NCBI GenBank assembly: GCA_003987775.1
Contig: RXJD01000037.1
Coordinates: 1-64,000, forward strand
Length of the DNA stretch: 64,000 nt
Source of the DNA: Mycobacterium sp.
GTDB lineage: Bacteria > Actinomycetota > Actinomycetes > Mycobacteriales > Mycobacteriaceae
Direction: 5' to 3'
This document shows, one piece after another, positions 48,647-57,552 of this stretch. Position numbers and translations under genes: made by a program. Numbering within the stretch: position 1 is the first letter of the stretch; each line of letters opens with the position of its first letter. The notes under the pieces were generated by a model. The model was not told the DNA's origin, did no database searches, and saw nothing but the letters and a program-made list of their open reading frames with translations.

Positions 48647-49063
48647 ATGACTCAACCCGATCAGGACGGGCACGCAGAGAGCCAGCCTGCGTCAACCGCA
48701 CAAGACAGGCTGCGCGCCGAGCTGCTCACCAGTGCGCTCTACGATCTGGTGCCGCTGGCGGAGGTGGAATCGGTGATCATCCACGACAACCTCGCTGCAA
48801 CCCTTTCGGCCCGACAAGAGTTGGCTTTGCGAACCATCCGATCGCTGTTGGAAGACGAGCTCATGCAACTCGGGGATTTGCCCTACCCGGGCGAAAAGTT
48901 CGCAGGATGGGATCTCTCGACGGACGCCGCCATGGACCGCGTCCACGATCTCTTCGTCGGCAAGTACGAACAACCTGATCTTTGGGAATTTACGATCTGG
49001 CTGGGACTTACTCCCGCCGGAGAACGCCAAGCCCACCGGCTCAGAGGTGAAGCAGCCGATTAA
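48647..49063 (+). CDS. Putative immunity protein, copy 2 (paralog of copy 1)
   Basis: A 138-residue paralog of the preceding gene product. They share the ALxTIRSLLxDxLMxxGD core and an almost identical C-terminus (TIWLGLTPAGERQAHRLRGEAAD), but the first ~40 residues have diverged. ATG at 48647 with ACGGAGA upstream; the longer frame from 48599 adds unlike residues. Divergence at the N-terminus with an identical 3' end suggests duplication followed by gene conversion, or selection for a second specificity. Confidence 0.6.
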   Translation: MTQPDQDGHAESQPASTAQDRLRAELLTSALYDLVPLAEVESVIIHDNLAATLSARQELALRTIRSLLEDELMQLGDLPYPGEKFAGWDLSTDAAMDRVHDLFVGKYEQPDLWEFTIWLGLTPAGERQAHRLRGEAAD

Positions 49064-49091
49064 CTGCCAGGCGGCATGGGCGTCAACGGCA
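48991..49091. repeat. 101-bp direct repeat, second copy
   Basis: Second copy of the repeat described at 48426-48526, 565 bases away. It also covers the gene end and following intergenic bases. Confidence 0.85.
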
Positions 49092-49346
49092 TGAGCCATC
49101 GGCTGGCCGGAATTCGCTCACCGTCCATCGCAATCAACGACCGCGGTGCCCGCGCACATGCCCGGCTCCCTGCAGTCGCTCATGGCGCATCGAGTGAATC
49201 CACAACCGCTCAGAAGATTCCGGTGATGACGCGCACCAGGTCCGGTAGGGAACATTTCGCTGGATTCGCCAGGACCATCCGCTTTACGTCTCTTGCCTAC
49301 TCACGCGAACCAAGACCTCACACGTAGCCACACCTAGGCTGGCATC

Positions 49347-49943
49347 ATGACCAAACTCGCGATCATCTACTACTCCGCGACCGGGCACGGCACCTCCATG
49401 GCGCAGCGCGTCGCCGCGGCAGCCGAAGCCGCGGGCGCCGAAGTCCGGATCCGGCATGTCGCCGAAACCCGCGACCCGGCGTCGTTCGCTCACAATCCGG
49501 CCTGGACGGCGAATTACGGAGCAACCAAGGATCTTCCGGCTGCCACCGGTGAGGACATCGAGTGGGCCGACGCGGTGATCTTCGGCTCCCCCACCCGGTT
49601 CGGCTCGGTCGCCTCGCAGCTCCGTGACTTCCTGGACGGGCTCGGCGGGCTATGGGCCGCAGGCAAACTCGCCGACAAGGTATACGCCGGGTTCACCTCG
49701 TCGAACACCCTGCACGGGGGCCAGGAGACCACGCTATTGACGCTCTACGTCACGCTCATGCACTTCGGCGGCATCATCGTGCCACCCGGGTACACCGACC
49801 CGCTGAAGTTCGTCGACGGCAATCCGTATGGCGCGAGCCTGGTTTCGACGCATGACAACATCAGCGAGTTCGACTCAGCCACGGGCGACGCGCTGGATCA
49901 TCTGGCGCGGCGGGTGGTTCAGACCGCCGGCCGCCTCGCCTGA
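49347..49943 (+). CDS. wrbA: WrbA-type NAD(P)H:quinone oxidoreductase
   Basis: Flavodoxin-like FMN enzyme that reduces quinones by two electrons, protecting against redox cycling. The 198-residue sequence has the phosphate-binding loop YYSATGHGTSMAQ, FGSPTRFGSVASQLRDFLD and the FTSSNTLHGGQETTLL segment that defines WrbA. The 283-base gap upstream, after the immunity gene, contains no other credible gene. Convergent with ilvC across a long palindromic hairpin. Confidence 0.93.
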   Translation: MTKLAIIYYSATGHGTSMAQRVAAAAEAAGAEVRIRHVAETRDPASFAHNPAWTANYGATKDLPAATGEDIEWADAVIFGSPTRFGSVASQLRDFLDGLGGLWAAGKLADKVYAGFTSSNTLHGGQETTLLTLYVTLMHFGGIIVPPGYTDPLKFVDGNPYGASLVSTHDNISEFDSATGDALDHLARRVVQTAGRLA

Positions 49944-50048
49944 TCCCAGCGCGACACTGAACCTACGGACACGACACGCCGCGGAACGTGTGCGTAGGTG
50001 CAATCTGGGCGAACGCCGGTGGCCAGCTCGCCGAAGCCCCGCGCGAAG

Positions 50049-50096
50049 AGACGCAAAAGCCCCTTGGAACGCGCGTTCCAAGGGGCTTTTGCGTCT
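50049..50096. terminator. Perfect 46-bp palindrome, bidirectional terminator (GCGAGCAGACGC family)
   Basis: From GACGCAAAAGCCCCTTGG (50050) to the complementary CCAAGGGGCTTTTGCGTC (ending 50095) the sequence is a perfect palindrome of 2x23 bases with no loop; one further A:T pair extends it. The inner CTTTT gives a U-rich 3' arm in both directions. It lies between the convergent stops of wrbA and ilvC. The right flank GTCTGCTCGG continues the arm shared with the hairpins at 56831 and 61448. Confidence 0.85.
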
Positions 50097-50110
50097 GCTC
50101 GGCCTAGAAA

Positions 50111-51163
<1,053 letters not shown>

Positions 51164-51679
51164 CTATTTGGCGGTGCCGATGCCACGCGGCCCGCGGGCC
51201 ATCGACACCACACCCGATTGCACAATCTCGCGGATACCGAACGGCTCCAAGACCCGCAGCAGGGCCTCCAGCTTGCCGCGGTTGCCGGTGGCCTCCACCG
51301 TCAGCGACTCTGGCGACACGTCGATCACGTTGGCGCGGAACAGGTTCACGGCCTCGATGACCTGGCTACGGGTGCCGGCGTCGGCGCGTACCTTGATCAG
51401 CGCCAGCTCCCGGTCCACCGAATTGTCTACGTCCTGCTCGACGATCTTGATCACGTTGATCAGCTTGTTGAGCTGCTTGGTGATCTGCTCGAGCGGCGTC
51501 GCCTCGGCGGAGACCACGATGGTCATCCGAGACATATCCTTCTGTTCGGTGGCACCGACCGCCAGGGATTCGATGTTGAACCCGCGCCGGGAGAACAGTG
51601 CCGCTACGCGGGCGAGCACACCCGGCTTGTCCTCGACCAGAACCGAAAGTGTGTGCGTCTTAGGCGAACCGCTTGTCAT
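51164..51679 (-). CDS. ilvN: Acetolactate synthase small (regulatory) subunit
   Basis: A 171-residue regulatory subunit with an N-terminal ACT domain (HTLSVLVEDKPGVLARVAALFSRRGFNIESLAVG), which binds valine for feedback inhibition, and a C-terminal domain that activates the catalytic subunit. Its ATG overlaps the ilvB stop by one base (TGATG), so the two subunits are made in coupled fashion. Confidence 0.97.
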   Translation of the reverse strand: MTSGSPKTHTLSVLVEDKPGVLARVAALFSRRGFNIESLAVGATEQKDMSRMTIVVSAEATPLEQITKQLNKLINVIKIVEQDVDNSVDRELALIKVRADAGTRSQVIEAVNLFRANVIDVSPESLTVEATGNRGKLEALLRVLEPFGIREIVQSGVVSMARGPRGIGTAK

Positions 51680-53559
51680 CAGGCGTGCCCTTCGGTGATG
51701 TCGTCGAACAGGGGGCGGATGCCGCGCGCGGCCTGGATCTCGTCGTTGCTGGTCCCCGCGGCGACCATCGGCCAGACCTGTGCGTCGGCGCCGACGATGA
51801 AGTCGATCACCACCGGGCGGTCGTTGATCTCGCGCGCCCGGTTGATCATATCTTCGACGTCTTCCTCACGCTCGCAACGCATTCCGACACACCCCAGCGC
51901 CTCGGCCAGCTTCACGAAATCGGGAATCCGGTGCGAGTGGGTGGCCAGGTCGGTCTGCGAGTAACGCTCTTCGTAGAACAATGTCTGCCACTGGCGCACC
52001 ATGCCCAGGTTGCCGTTGTTGATCAGCGCCACCTTGATCGGGATGCCTTCGATGGCGCAGGTGGCCAGTTCCTGGTTGGTCATCTGGAAGCAGCCGTCGC
52101 CGTCGATCGCCCAGACCTCGGTGTCGGGCAGCGCGATCTTGGCACCCATGGCCGCCGGAATCGCGAAGCCCATGGTGCCCAGACCACCGGAATTCAGCCA
52201 GGTGCGCGGCTTTTCGTACTTGATGAACTGCGCGGCCCACATCTGGTGCTGACCGACGCCCGCCACGTAGATGGCGTCCGAGCCGGCGATCTGGCCCAGC
52301 TTTTCGATCACGAATTCCGGTCCCAGACTGCCGTCGCTCTGCGGGTCGTAGCTCAGCGGGTAGGTCTTGCGGACACCCTCCAGGTACTCCCACCACTCGG
52401 TCATGTCGAGGTTGCCGGGTGTGTCGTAATGCCGCAGCATCTCGATCAGGTCGGTGATGACGTTCTTGACGTCGCCCACGATCGGCACGTCGGCGTGCCG
52501 ATTCTTGCCGATCTCGGCGGGGTCGATGTCGGCATGAATGACTTTGGCCTCGGGCGCGAAGGATTCGAGCTTGCCGGTCACCCTGTCGTCGAAGCGGGTA
52601 CCCAGCGCGATCAGCAGGTCGCTGCGTTGCAGCGCCGCCACCGCGCCCACCGTGCCGTGCATGCCGGGCATACCCATATTCAACCGGTGGCTGTCCGGGA
52701 AGGCACCCCGCGCCATCAGCGTCGTCACCACCGGGACGCCGGTCAGCTCGGCCAGTTGCAGGAGTTCCTGGGTCGCCTCGCCGCGGATGATGCCGCCACC
52801 GACGTACAGCACCGGCTTCTTCGCGGCCGCGATCAGCTTGGCGGCCTCCCGGATCTGCCGATTGTGCGGCTTGGTGTTCGGCTTGTAGCCGGGCAGCTCC
52901 ATGCGCGGTGGCCAGCTGAAGGTGCACTGGCCCTGCAGGACGTCCTTGGGGATGTCGACGAGAACCGCGCCGGGGCGCCCGGATGCCGCGATGTGGAAGG
53001 CCTCGGCAATCACCTGGGGGATCTCGTCGCCCGTGCGGACCAGGAAGTTGTGCTTGGTGATCGGCATCGTGATGCCGGAGATGTCGGCCTCCTGGAAGGC
53101 GTCGGTCCCGATCAGCTGCCGTCCGACCTGTCCGGTGATCGCGACCACCGGGATGGAGTCCATCTGCGCATCAGCGAGCGGGGTCACCAGGTTGGTGGCG
53201 CCGGGGCCCGAGGTCGCCATGCACACGCCGACCCGGCCGGTGGCATGCGCGTAGCCGCTGGCCGCGTGACCGGCGCCCTGCTCGTGGCGCACCAGGACGT
53301 GGCGCAGCTGCTGGGAGTCGAACAGCGGGTCATACACCGGCAATACCGCGCCGCCCGGGATGCCGAAGATGATGTCGACGCCGAGCGCCTCCAGCGACCG
53401 GATGACCGCCTGCGCGCCGGTAAGTTGGTGCGGGGCAATGCGTTTCGGTTGGCCGGTGGCCGGCTTGGCGGCTGCCTTCCCGGCATCCGAGGCGATTTCG
53501 GCGGCCTCTTGTGAAGCGGGCGTCGCGGCCGGAGCCGGTGGCTTGGTGGGTGCGCTCAC
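51679..53559 (-). CDS. ilvB1: Acetolactate synthase large (catalytic) subunit
   Basis: Thiamine-diphosphate enzyme that condenses pyruvate to acetolactate (or with 2-ketobutyrate to acetohydroxybutyrate). The 626-residue protein has [17 protein letters not shown] with the catalytic [10 protein letters not shown] glutamate, and the ThDP motif from [15 protein letters not shown] to [11 protein letters not shown]. The N-terminal ~40 residues are Ala/Pro-rich. GTG start at 53559 with AAGAGGAAA upstream, downstream of the leader attenuator. Confidence 0.97.
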   Translation of the reverse strand: MSAPTKPPAPAATPASQEAAEIASDAGKAAAKPATGQPKRIAPHQLTGAQAVIRSLEALGVDIIFGIPGGAVLPVYDPLFDSQQLRHVLVRHEQGAGHAASGYAHATGRVGVCMATSGPGATNLVTPLADAQMDSIPVVAITGQVGRQLIGTDAFQEADISGITMPITKHNFLVRTGDEIPQVIAEAFHIAASGRPGAVLVDIPKDVLQGQCTFSWPPRMELPGYKPNTKPHNRQIREAAKLIAAAKKPVLYVGGGIIRGEATQELLQLAELTGVPVVTTLMARGAFPDSHRLNMGMPGMHGTVGAVAALQRSDLLIALGTRFDDRVTGKLESFAPEAKVIHADIDPAEIGKNRHADVPIVGDVKNVITDLIEMLRHYDTPGNLDMTEWWEYLEGVRKTYPLSYDPQSDGSLGPEFVIEKLGQIAGSDAIYVAGVGQHQMWAAQFIKYEKPRTWLNSGGLGTMGFAIPAAMGAKIALPDTEVWAIDGDGCFQMTNQELATCAIEGIPIKVALINNGNLGMVRQWQTLFYEERYSQTDLATHSHRIPDFVKLAEALGCVGMRCEREEDVEDMINRAREINDRPVVIDFIVGADAQVWPMVAAGTSNDEIQAARGIRPLFDDITEGHA

Positions 53560-53603
53560 GGTTTCCTCTTCGGTATTTTTCGGCTGTGGCGTCTCGGGGC
53601 AAG

Positions 53604-53677
53604 AAAAAACCCCCGCCAGCTGGGCTGCTGTACGAGGGCTGCGTTGGTGCTCGATAGAGCTAGTCAGGCACCAACGC
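53604..53677 (-). promoter_or_regulatory. ilvB transcription attenuator
   Basis: On the minus strand, a perfect 10-bp stem pairs GCGTTGGTGC (53677-53668) with GCACCAACGC (53650-53641). It is followed at once by a second hairpin (AGCCCUC with GGGGGUU outside, CAGC/GCUG inside) running into six T residues at 53609-53604. The first arm overlaps the last codons of the leader peptide, as expected for ribosome-mediated attenuation responding to charged Leu/Val/Ile tRNAs. Confidence 0.75.
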
Positions 53678-53699
53678 GCCGACTAATTACTACGAGCAT
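53664..53699 (-). CDS. ilv leader peptide ([11 protein letters not shown])
   Basis: An 11-residue reading frame, too short for standard calling: ATG CTC GTA GTA ATT AGT CGG CGC GTT GGT GCC TGA. It begins with Leu-Val-Val-Ile, the three end products of the pathway encoded downstream, and contains another Val. Its stop lies just past the first arm of the attenuator stem. TCTGGA precedes the ATG as a weak ribosome-binding site. Leader peptides of this type are predicted before ilvB in actinobacteria. Confidence 0.75.
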   Translation of the reverse strand: MLVVISRRVGA

Positions 53700-53868
53700 T
53701 CCAGACTGCATAATGCTCGACGGTAGCCTTCGCACTGCTCAACCGTCAAATCCGGTCCGCTGAGAGCGTTGACTCTGCGTTGTGGGCGGCGACACGCCCA
53801 GGTGCCTCACCCTCAGCGCAGGGTCAACACGTCGGCCGCAGGAATCCGGTCGGTGCAATGATGCGAGG

Positions 53869-54246
53869 GTGGTTACCGAGTCACCCGTCGTCATCAAACT
53901 GTCGCCGATGGCGCATATCGCCGTCGGGTTTCTGACCCTGTGCCTGCTGGTTCTGGTGACGGCCTTCCCGCTCAGCGCACCGATCCTGGTGATTCCGGTG
54001 TTGTTGTCCGCGTTGATCATCCGGTTCCGGACGGTTGCCGACGACCGGGGAGTGACGGCGCGAACGCTGCTGGGCAGCCAGACGGTGGCCTGGGAAGACA
54101 TCGACGGGTTGCGGTTCCATCGGGGTAACTGGGCCCGCGCGCACCTGAAAAACGGCTCCGAACTGCGCTTACCCGCAGTGACCTTCGCGACCCTGCCGCA
54201 ACTCACCGAGGCCAGCTCGGGGCGGGTGCCCAACCCCTATCGCTGA
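53869..54246 (+). CDS. cfp6: PH-domain low-molecular-weight antigen CFP6-like membrane protein
   Basis: A ~125-residue protein with two adjacent hydrophobic segments (MAHIAVGFLTLCLLVLVTAFPL and ILVIPVLLSALII) and a C-terminal PH-like domain (VTARTLLGSQTVAWEDIDGLRFHRGNWARAHL). It ends RVPNPYR as in M. tuberculosis CFP6 (Rv3004). Function unknown. I take the GTG at 53869; an ATG at 53908 would match the shorter M. tuberculosis form. Confidence 0.85.
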   Translation: MVTESPVVIKLSPMAHIAVGFLTLCLLVLVTAFPLSAPILVIPVLLSALIIRFRTVADDRGVTARTLLGSQTVAWEDIDGLRFHRGNWARAHLKNGSELRLPAVTFATLPQLTEASSGRVPNPYR

Positions 54247-54249
54247 TGT

Positions 54250-54410
54250 GCCCAGCGGTGATCGCAAGCCCGGCGAAGCCGGGCGCCGCGGGTCACCGCC
54301 ATCAAGCCCAGCGGTGATCGCAAGCCCGGCGCGCCGGGCGCCGCGGGTCACCGCCATCAAGCCCAGCGGTGATCGCAAGCCCGGCGAAGCCGGGCGCCGC
54401 GGGTCACCAC
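54250..54410. repeat. 56-bp tandem hairpin repeat, locus C (about 2.9 copies)
   Basis: Units start at 54250, 54306 and 54361. The stem GCCCGGC/GCCGGGC is perfect in all three, with loop GAA in units 1 and 3. In unit 2 the loop has shrunk to two bases (GC), making that unit 55 bases long. It lies between the convergent cfp6 and doxX genes. Confidence 0.9.
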
Positions 54411-54420
54411 CGGCCGACCG

Positions 54421-55263
54421 TCAGGCCAGCGGGTTCACTCCATTGAGCAGCACCCAGACGCAGATGCCGGCGGCGATACCGGCCAGCAACGCAACGAACG
54501 AGCCGATGAACGGCCGGTGCGCCCAGCCTCGTCCCGCGTCCAGGCCGTAACGACCGGGCCCGGCCAGGATGACAGCGACCGCCATGACGATCAGGCTGAG
54601 CTGGTATTCGTGGCCGTCCGGCAGGAAGTACGTGAAGGTGTGGGTGCGAGGCCGTGCCGAGGCCGAGGCCAGCAGACCGTTGATCAAGAAAGCCAGCGCG
54701 CCGGCTGCGGCGATCGGGGTGAACAGCCCCAGCACCAGCAGTACGCCCGCGACGATCTCACCCCCGGCACTGACGTAGGCCAGGACATCGGCGTGGTGAA
54801 AGCCGATCTCAGACAGCGAGTTCCGGAACCCGTTAACCCCGGATCCGCCCCACCAACCGAACAGTTTCTGCAGCCCGTGCGCGATCAGCACCGCACCGAG
54901 CCCGACCCGCAGTACCAGCAGCCCGAAGTTCTGGGTGCCGCGCCGCCCGGCGGCGCGCAACCGCTCGTCTTCCTCGTCGAAGTCGACGGCTGCGGGAGCG
55001 GCCGGAATCTGCCGGCTGGTCGGCTGCGGCTGGACGTACGGCAGCGGCTCCTGGGCGTCCGCCAAGTTGTAGGACGAGCCGCCCGTATGCGGTTCGTACG
55101 GCGGGATGATCGTGGTGGTTCCGGTGTTGGCGAAGTTGCCCGAGTATCCGGCTGGAGTCAGGTCGTCTTCGGGGTCGACCAGGCTTGCCGAGGCGGGACG
55201 GCTGGAAGTTGGCACTGCGGGACTGTCCGGCCGCTGCCAATGCGATTCATTCGAACTGGTCAC
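54421..55263 (-). CDS. doxX: DoxX-family integral membrane protein
   Basis: A 280-residue protein with a ~120-residue hydrophilic, Pro-rich N-terminus (SLVDPEDDL ... YEPHTGGSSYNLADAQEPLPYV) followed by four to five transmembrane helices of the DoxX family (LLVLRVGLGAVLIAHGLQKLFGWW; GGEIVAGVLLVLGLFTPIAAAGAL). It corresponds to Rv3005c, reported to form a membrane complex with SodA and the sulfurtransferase SseA that limits oxidative damage (recalled). GTG at 55263; the longer frame is non-homologous. Confidence 0.92.
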   Translation of the reverse strand: MTSSNESHWQRPDSPAVPTSSRPASASLVDPEDDLTPAGYSGNFANTGTTTIIPPYEPHTGGSSYNLADAQEPLPYVQPQPTSRQIPAAPAAVDFDEEDERLRAAGRRGTQNFGLLVLRVGLGAVLIAHGLQKLFGWWGGSGVNGFRNSLSEIGFHHADVLAYVSAGGEIVAGVLLVLGLFTPIAAAGALAFLINGLLASASARPRTHTFTYFLPDGHEYQLSLIVMAVAVILAGPGRYGLDAGRGWAHRPFIGSFVALLAGIAAGICVWVLLNGVNPLA

Positions 55264-55696
55264 TCGTGTCAGGGTAAGGGCAATTGCGCCTGAAGCTGGG
55301 ATTTGAGCGGCGCTTTGGTCCGTTAAATCCGCAGTTCGGCCACTGAAATGTTCCGGTAGACCCCTGAACCGACCCGATATCGGCGAAACGGCGGCATTTC
55401 GGCACCCCCGTCGCGGCCACGCTTCGGACCGTCCACCCGGCCGCCGCGACTGCCGCGATGACCCCACGAGCCAGGCGTGACTTACCGGCTCCGGCCCTGC
55501 CCGCCAGCGCCACCCCCCGCACAGCCGTGTCGGCGATCGAGCGTGTGATCGCTTCGATCTCCTCGTGCACTTTGCTGCGCAGCCGACGGAATGCGCGTGC
55601 AGCTAGCCCTTCGACGAGCGCGCATCGTTGCGGTAACACGCCGCGGACTCGGCGGCAGGTGGCGGCCCTCCTCGCCGATTCCGTAGCCTGTCGGTC
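55264..55696. other. Intergenic region with a decayed LuxR-ATPase fragment
   Basis: A 433-base divergent gap between doxX and lppZ. It contains a minus-strand remnant of a LuxR-family ATPase (about 55400-55580, listed separately); nothing else is evident apart from promoter sequence for the flanking genes. Confidence 0.6.
55400..55580 (-). pseudogene. Remnant of a large LuxR-family (ATPase) transcriptional regulator
   Basis: The minus-strand frame reads EIEAITRSIADTAVRGVALAG, then RAGAGKSRLARG, then AAGWTVRSVAATG. That is the N-terminal part of the AAA ATPase domain of mycobacterial LuxR-type regulators, including an intact Walker A (GRAGAGKS). Similarity stops after AATG, and the remaining ~1000 residues are missing. 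It is a relic about 60 codons long; the open frame around it runs 55247-55639. Confidence 0.6.
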
Positions 55697-56818
55697 ATGC
55701 GGATAAGGCGGTCGGTTCGGTGCGCGCTGGCTGCGCTGTGTGCGGCGGTGCTGGTGTCGAGCGGCTGCGCACGGTTCAACGACGCCCAGTCGCAGCCGTT
55801 CACGACCAACCCGGAGCTGAAGCCGCAGCCCAGCTCCACGCCTCCCCCGCCGCCGCCGTTGCCGCCGACGCCCTTTCCGAAGGCGTGCCCGGCACCAGGG
55901 GTGATGCAGGGGTGCCTGGAAAGCACCAGCGGCCTGATCATGGGCGTCGACAGCAAGACCGCGCTGGTGGCCGAGCGGACCACCGGCGCCGTCAAGGAAA
56001 TCTCCGTCAGCGCCGAACCCAAGGTCAAGATGGTCATCCCGGTCGACCCGTCCGGCGACGGCGGCCTGATGGACATCGTGCTGTCGCCCACGTTCTCCCA
56101 GGACCGGCTGATGTACGCCTACATCAGCACCCCCACCGACAACCGCGTCATCCGCATCGCCGAAGGCGACGTCCCCAAAGACATCCTGACCGGAATCCCC
56201 AAAGGCGCCACCGGCAATACCGGTGCGCTGATCTTCACCACCCCCACCACCCTGGTGGTGATGACCGGCGACGCCGGCAACCCCGCCATGGCGGCCGACC
56301 CGAGGTCACTGGCCGGCAAGGTGCTGCGTATCGAGCAGCCCACCACCCTGGGCCAGGCGCCGCCGACGACGGCGTTGTCGGGCGTCGGCTCGGGCGGGGG
56401 CATGTGCATCGATCCCGTCGACGGGTCGCTGTACGTCGCGGACCGCACGCCGGGCGCCGACCGGTTGCAGCGCATCACGAAGAAATCTGAGGTCTCCACC
56501 GTGTGGACGTGGCCGGACAAGCCCGGCGTCGCCGGGTGCGCGGCCATGGACGGCACGGTCCTGGTCAACCTGATCAACACCAAGCTGACGGTGGCGGTGC
56601 GGCTGGCCCCGAAGACGGGAGCGGTGACCGGGGAGCCGGATGTGGTCCGCAAAGACACTCACGCGCACGCCTGGGCGCTGCGGATGTCACCGGACGGAAA
56701 CGTCTGGGGCGCGACGGTGAACAAGACCGCAGGTGATGCCGAGAAGCTCGACGACGTGGTGTTCCCGCTGTTCCCGCAGGGCGGTGGATTCCCGCGCAAC
56801 AACGACGACAAGATGTAG
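55697..56818 (+). CDS. lppZ: Lipoprotein LppZ, sorbosone-dehydrogenase-like beta-propeller
   Basis: A 373-residue exported protein. Basic MRIRRSVR, a hydrophobic core and LVSSGC place the lipid-modified cysteine at residue 24. A Pro-rich spacer follows, then a six-bladed beta-propeller domain of the glucose/sorbosone dehydrogenase type (GDGGLMDIVLSPTFSQDRLMYAYIS; DPVDGSLYVADRTPGADRLQRI). Enzymatic activity is unproven. Corresponds to Rv3006. Convergent with the flavin-reductase gene across a palindromic repeat. Confidence 0.92.
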   Translation: MRIRRSVRCALAALCAAVLVSSGCARFNDAQSQPFTTNPELKPQPSSTPPPPPPLPPTPFPKACPAPGVMQGCLESTSGLIMGVDSKTALVAERTTGAVKEISVSAEPKVKMVIPVDPSGDGGLMDIVLSPTFSQDRLMYAYISTPTDNRVIRIAEGDVPKDILTGIPKGATGNTGALIFTTPTTLVVMTGDAGNPAMAADPRSLAGKVLRIEQPTTLGQAPPTTALSGVGSGGGMCIDPVDGSLYVADRTPGADRLQRITKKSEVSTVWTWPDKPGVAGCAAMDGTVLVNLINTKLTVAVRLAPKTGAVTGEPDVVRKDTHAHAWALRMSPDGNVWGATVNKTAGDAEKLDDVVFPLFPQGGGFPRNNDDKM

Positions 56819-56830
56819 CGGCGCTTCCAA

Positions 56831-56890
56831 GCGAGCAGACACAAAATGCCCATGGAGCGCGCGTTCCAGGGCGAGTTCACGTCTGCTCGC
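56831..56890. terminator. Long imperfect palindrome, probable bidirectional terminator (GCGAGCAGACGC family)
   Basis: A 60-base inverted repeat with arms GCGAGCAGAC (56831) and GTCTGCTCGC (ending 56890) and inner CCATGGAGCGC/GCGTTCCAGGG. The inner part resembles the palindrome at 50050. Lies between the convergent stops of lppZ and the flavin-reductase-like gene. Confidence 0.75.
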
Positions 56891-56915
56891 CGGACGGAAG
56901 AGGCTGCTCGGGGCC

Positions 56916-57476
56916 TCAGAAGGGTGCGTCGAGGGTGAACCTCATGCCGTACTTCGGTTTCGCCTCGCTGCGCTCCCCGCTGTACAGCCGCTGCGGCGCC
57001 TCCTGACCCGGTTCGTAGTCGTCGTCGAGGTCGGACAGGTACAACAGCTCGTCGGCGCTTTCCGGAGCCCAGGTGGCGACGGGCTCCAATAGATAGGCCA
57101 CATGGTCGGCGACGGGGCTGCGGCTCACCGTCCGGCCGACGAACCAGGCGGCGGCGTCGTCGAGGATCGGCATTCCCAGGGGCCCGGCGCGCCAGGAGCA
57201 GTGCGTGAACGGGTCGTCCGGGCAGTTGCCGAACAACTCGGCCAGCACGTGCTGACCGCGCGGCAGCACGTGCACCGCCAGGTACTCCGACCGGCTGCCG
57301 ACCTCATGGGTGCCACTGCTGAACGGCAGGCCGACCATGAAGCTGGGGGGCTGCACGCTGGTCTGGGTGCCGAAGGCGACCAGGCAGCCCGACGGAACAC
57401 CATCGGCCGCGGTGGTCACCACGAACACCGGAGAGTCCAGCATCGACATCAGGTCGTCGAACGGTTCACCGATCAC
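56916..57476 (-). CDS. Flavin reductase-like domain protein
   Basis: A ~186-residue split-barrel FMN-binding protein. It has DSPVFVVTTAADGVPSGCLVAFGTQTSVQPPSFMVGLPFSSGTHE, the flavin reductase-like start. The C-terminal part contains LYLSDLDDDYEPG, an acidic segment. Corresponds to Rv3007c. The GTG at 57476 begins the conserved region, but the start is uncertain because the Shine-Dalgarno is too close; the open frame goes to 57587. Confidence 0.82.
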   Translation of the reverse strand: MIGEPFDDLMSMLDSPVFVVTTAADGVPSGCLVAFGTQTSVQPPSFMVGLPFSSGTHEVGSRSEYLAVHVLPRGQHVLAELFGNCPDDPFTHCSWRAGPLGMPILDDAAAWFVGRTVSRSPVADHVAYLLEPVATWAPESADELLYLSDLDDDYEPGQEAPQRLYSGERSEAKPKYGMRFTLDAPF

Positions 57477-57552
57477 TCCACCATGATGGGTCCGCCGGAG
57501 CCGCCGCGGGCTCTTTCCGCCCGATTTCCTAGCAAGTCCTAAGCAAGGCGCG

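Larger units (their letters stand above)
53560..53868. other. ilvB leader region and upstream divergent gap
   Basis: A 309-base region between divergent ilvB1 and cfp6. The ilvB-proximal half is the leader attenuator (53604-53699). The rest should contain both promoters; TTGACG at about 53748-53743 and CATTAT at about 53714-53709 on the minus strand are candidates but their spacing is too wide to be convincing. Confidence 0.5.

Noticed and set aside
49076-49327. An 83-codon frame after immunity-like gene 2
   Set aside because: Starts inside the duplicated 3' segment, has no Shine-Dalgarno or domain, and shows mixed composition.
51673-53514. A 613-codon plus-strand open frame
   Set aside because: Antisense to ilvB1; low-complexity His/Arg/Gly composition, no family.
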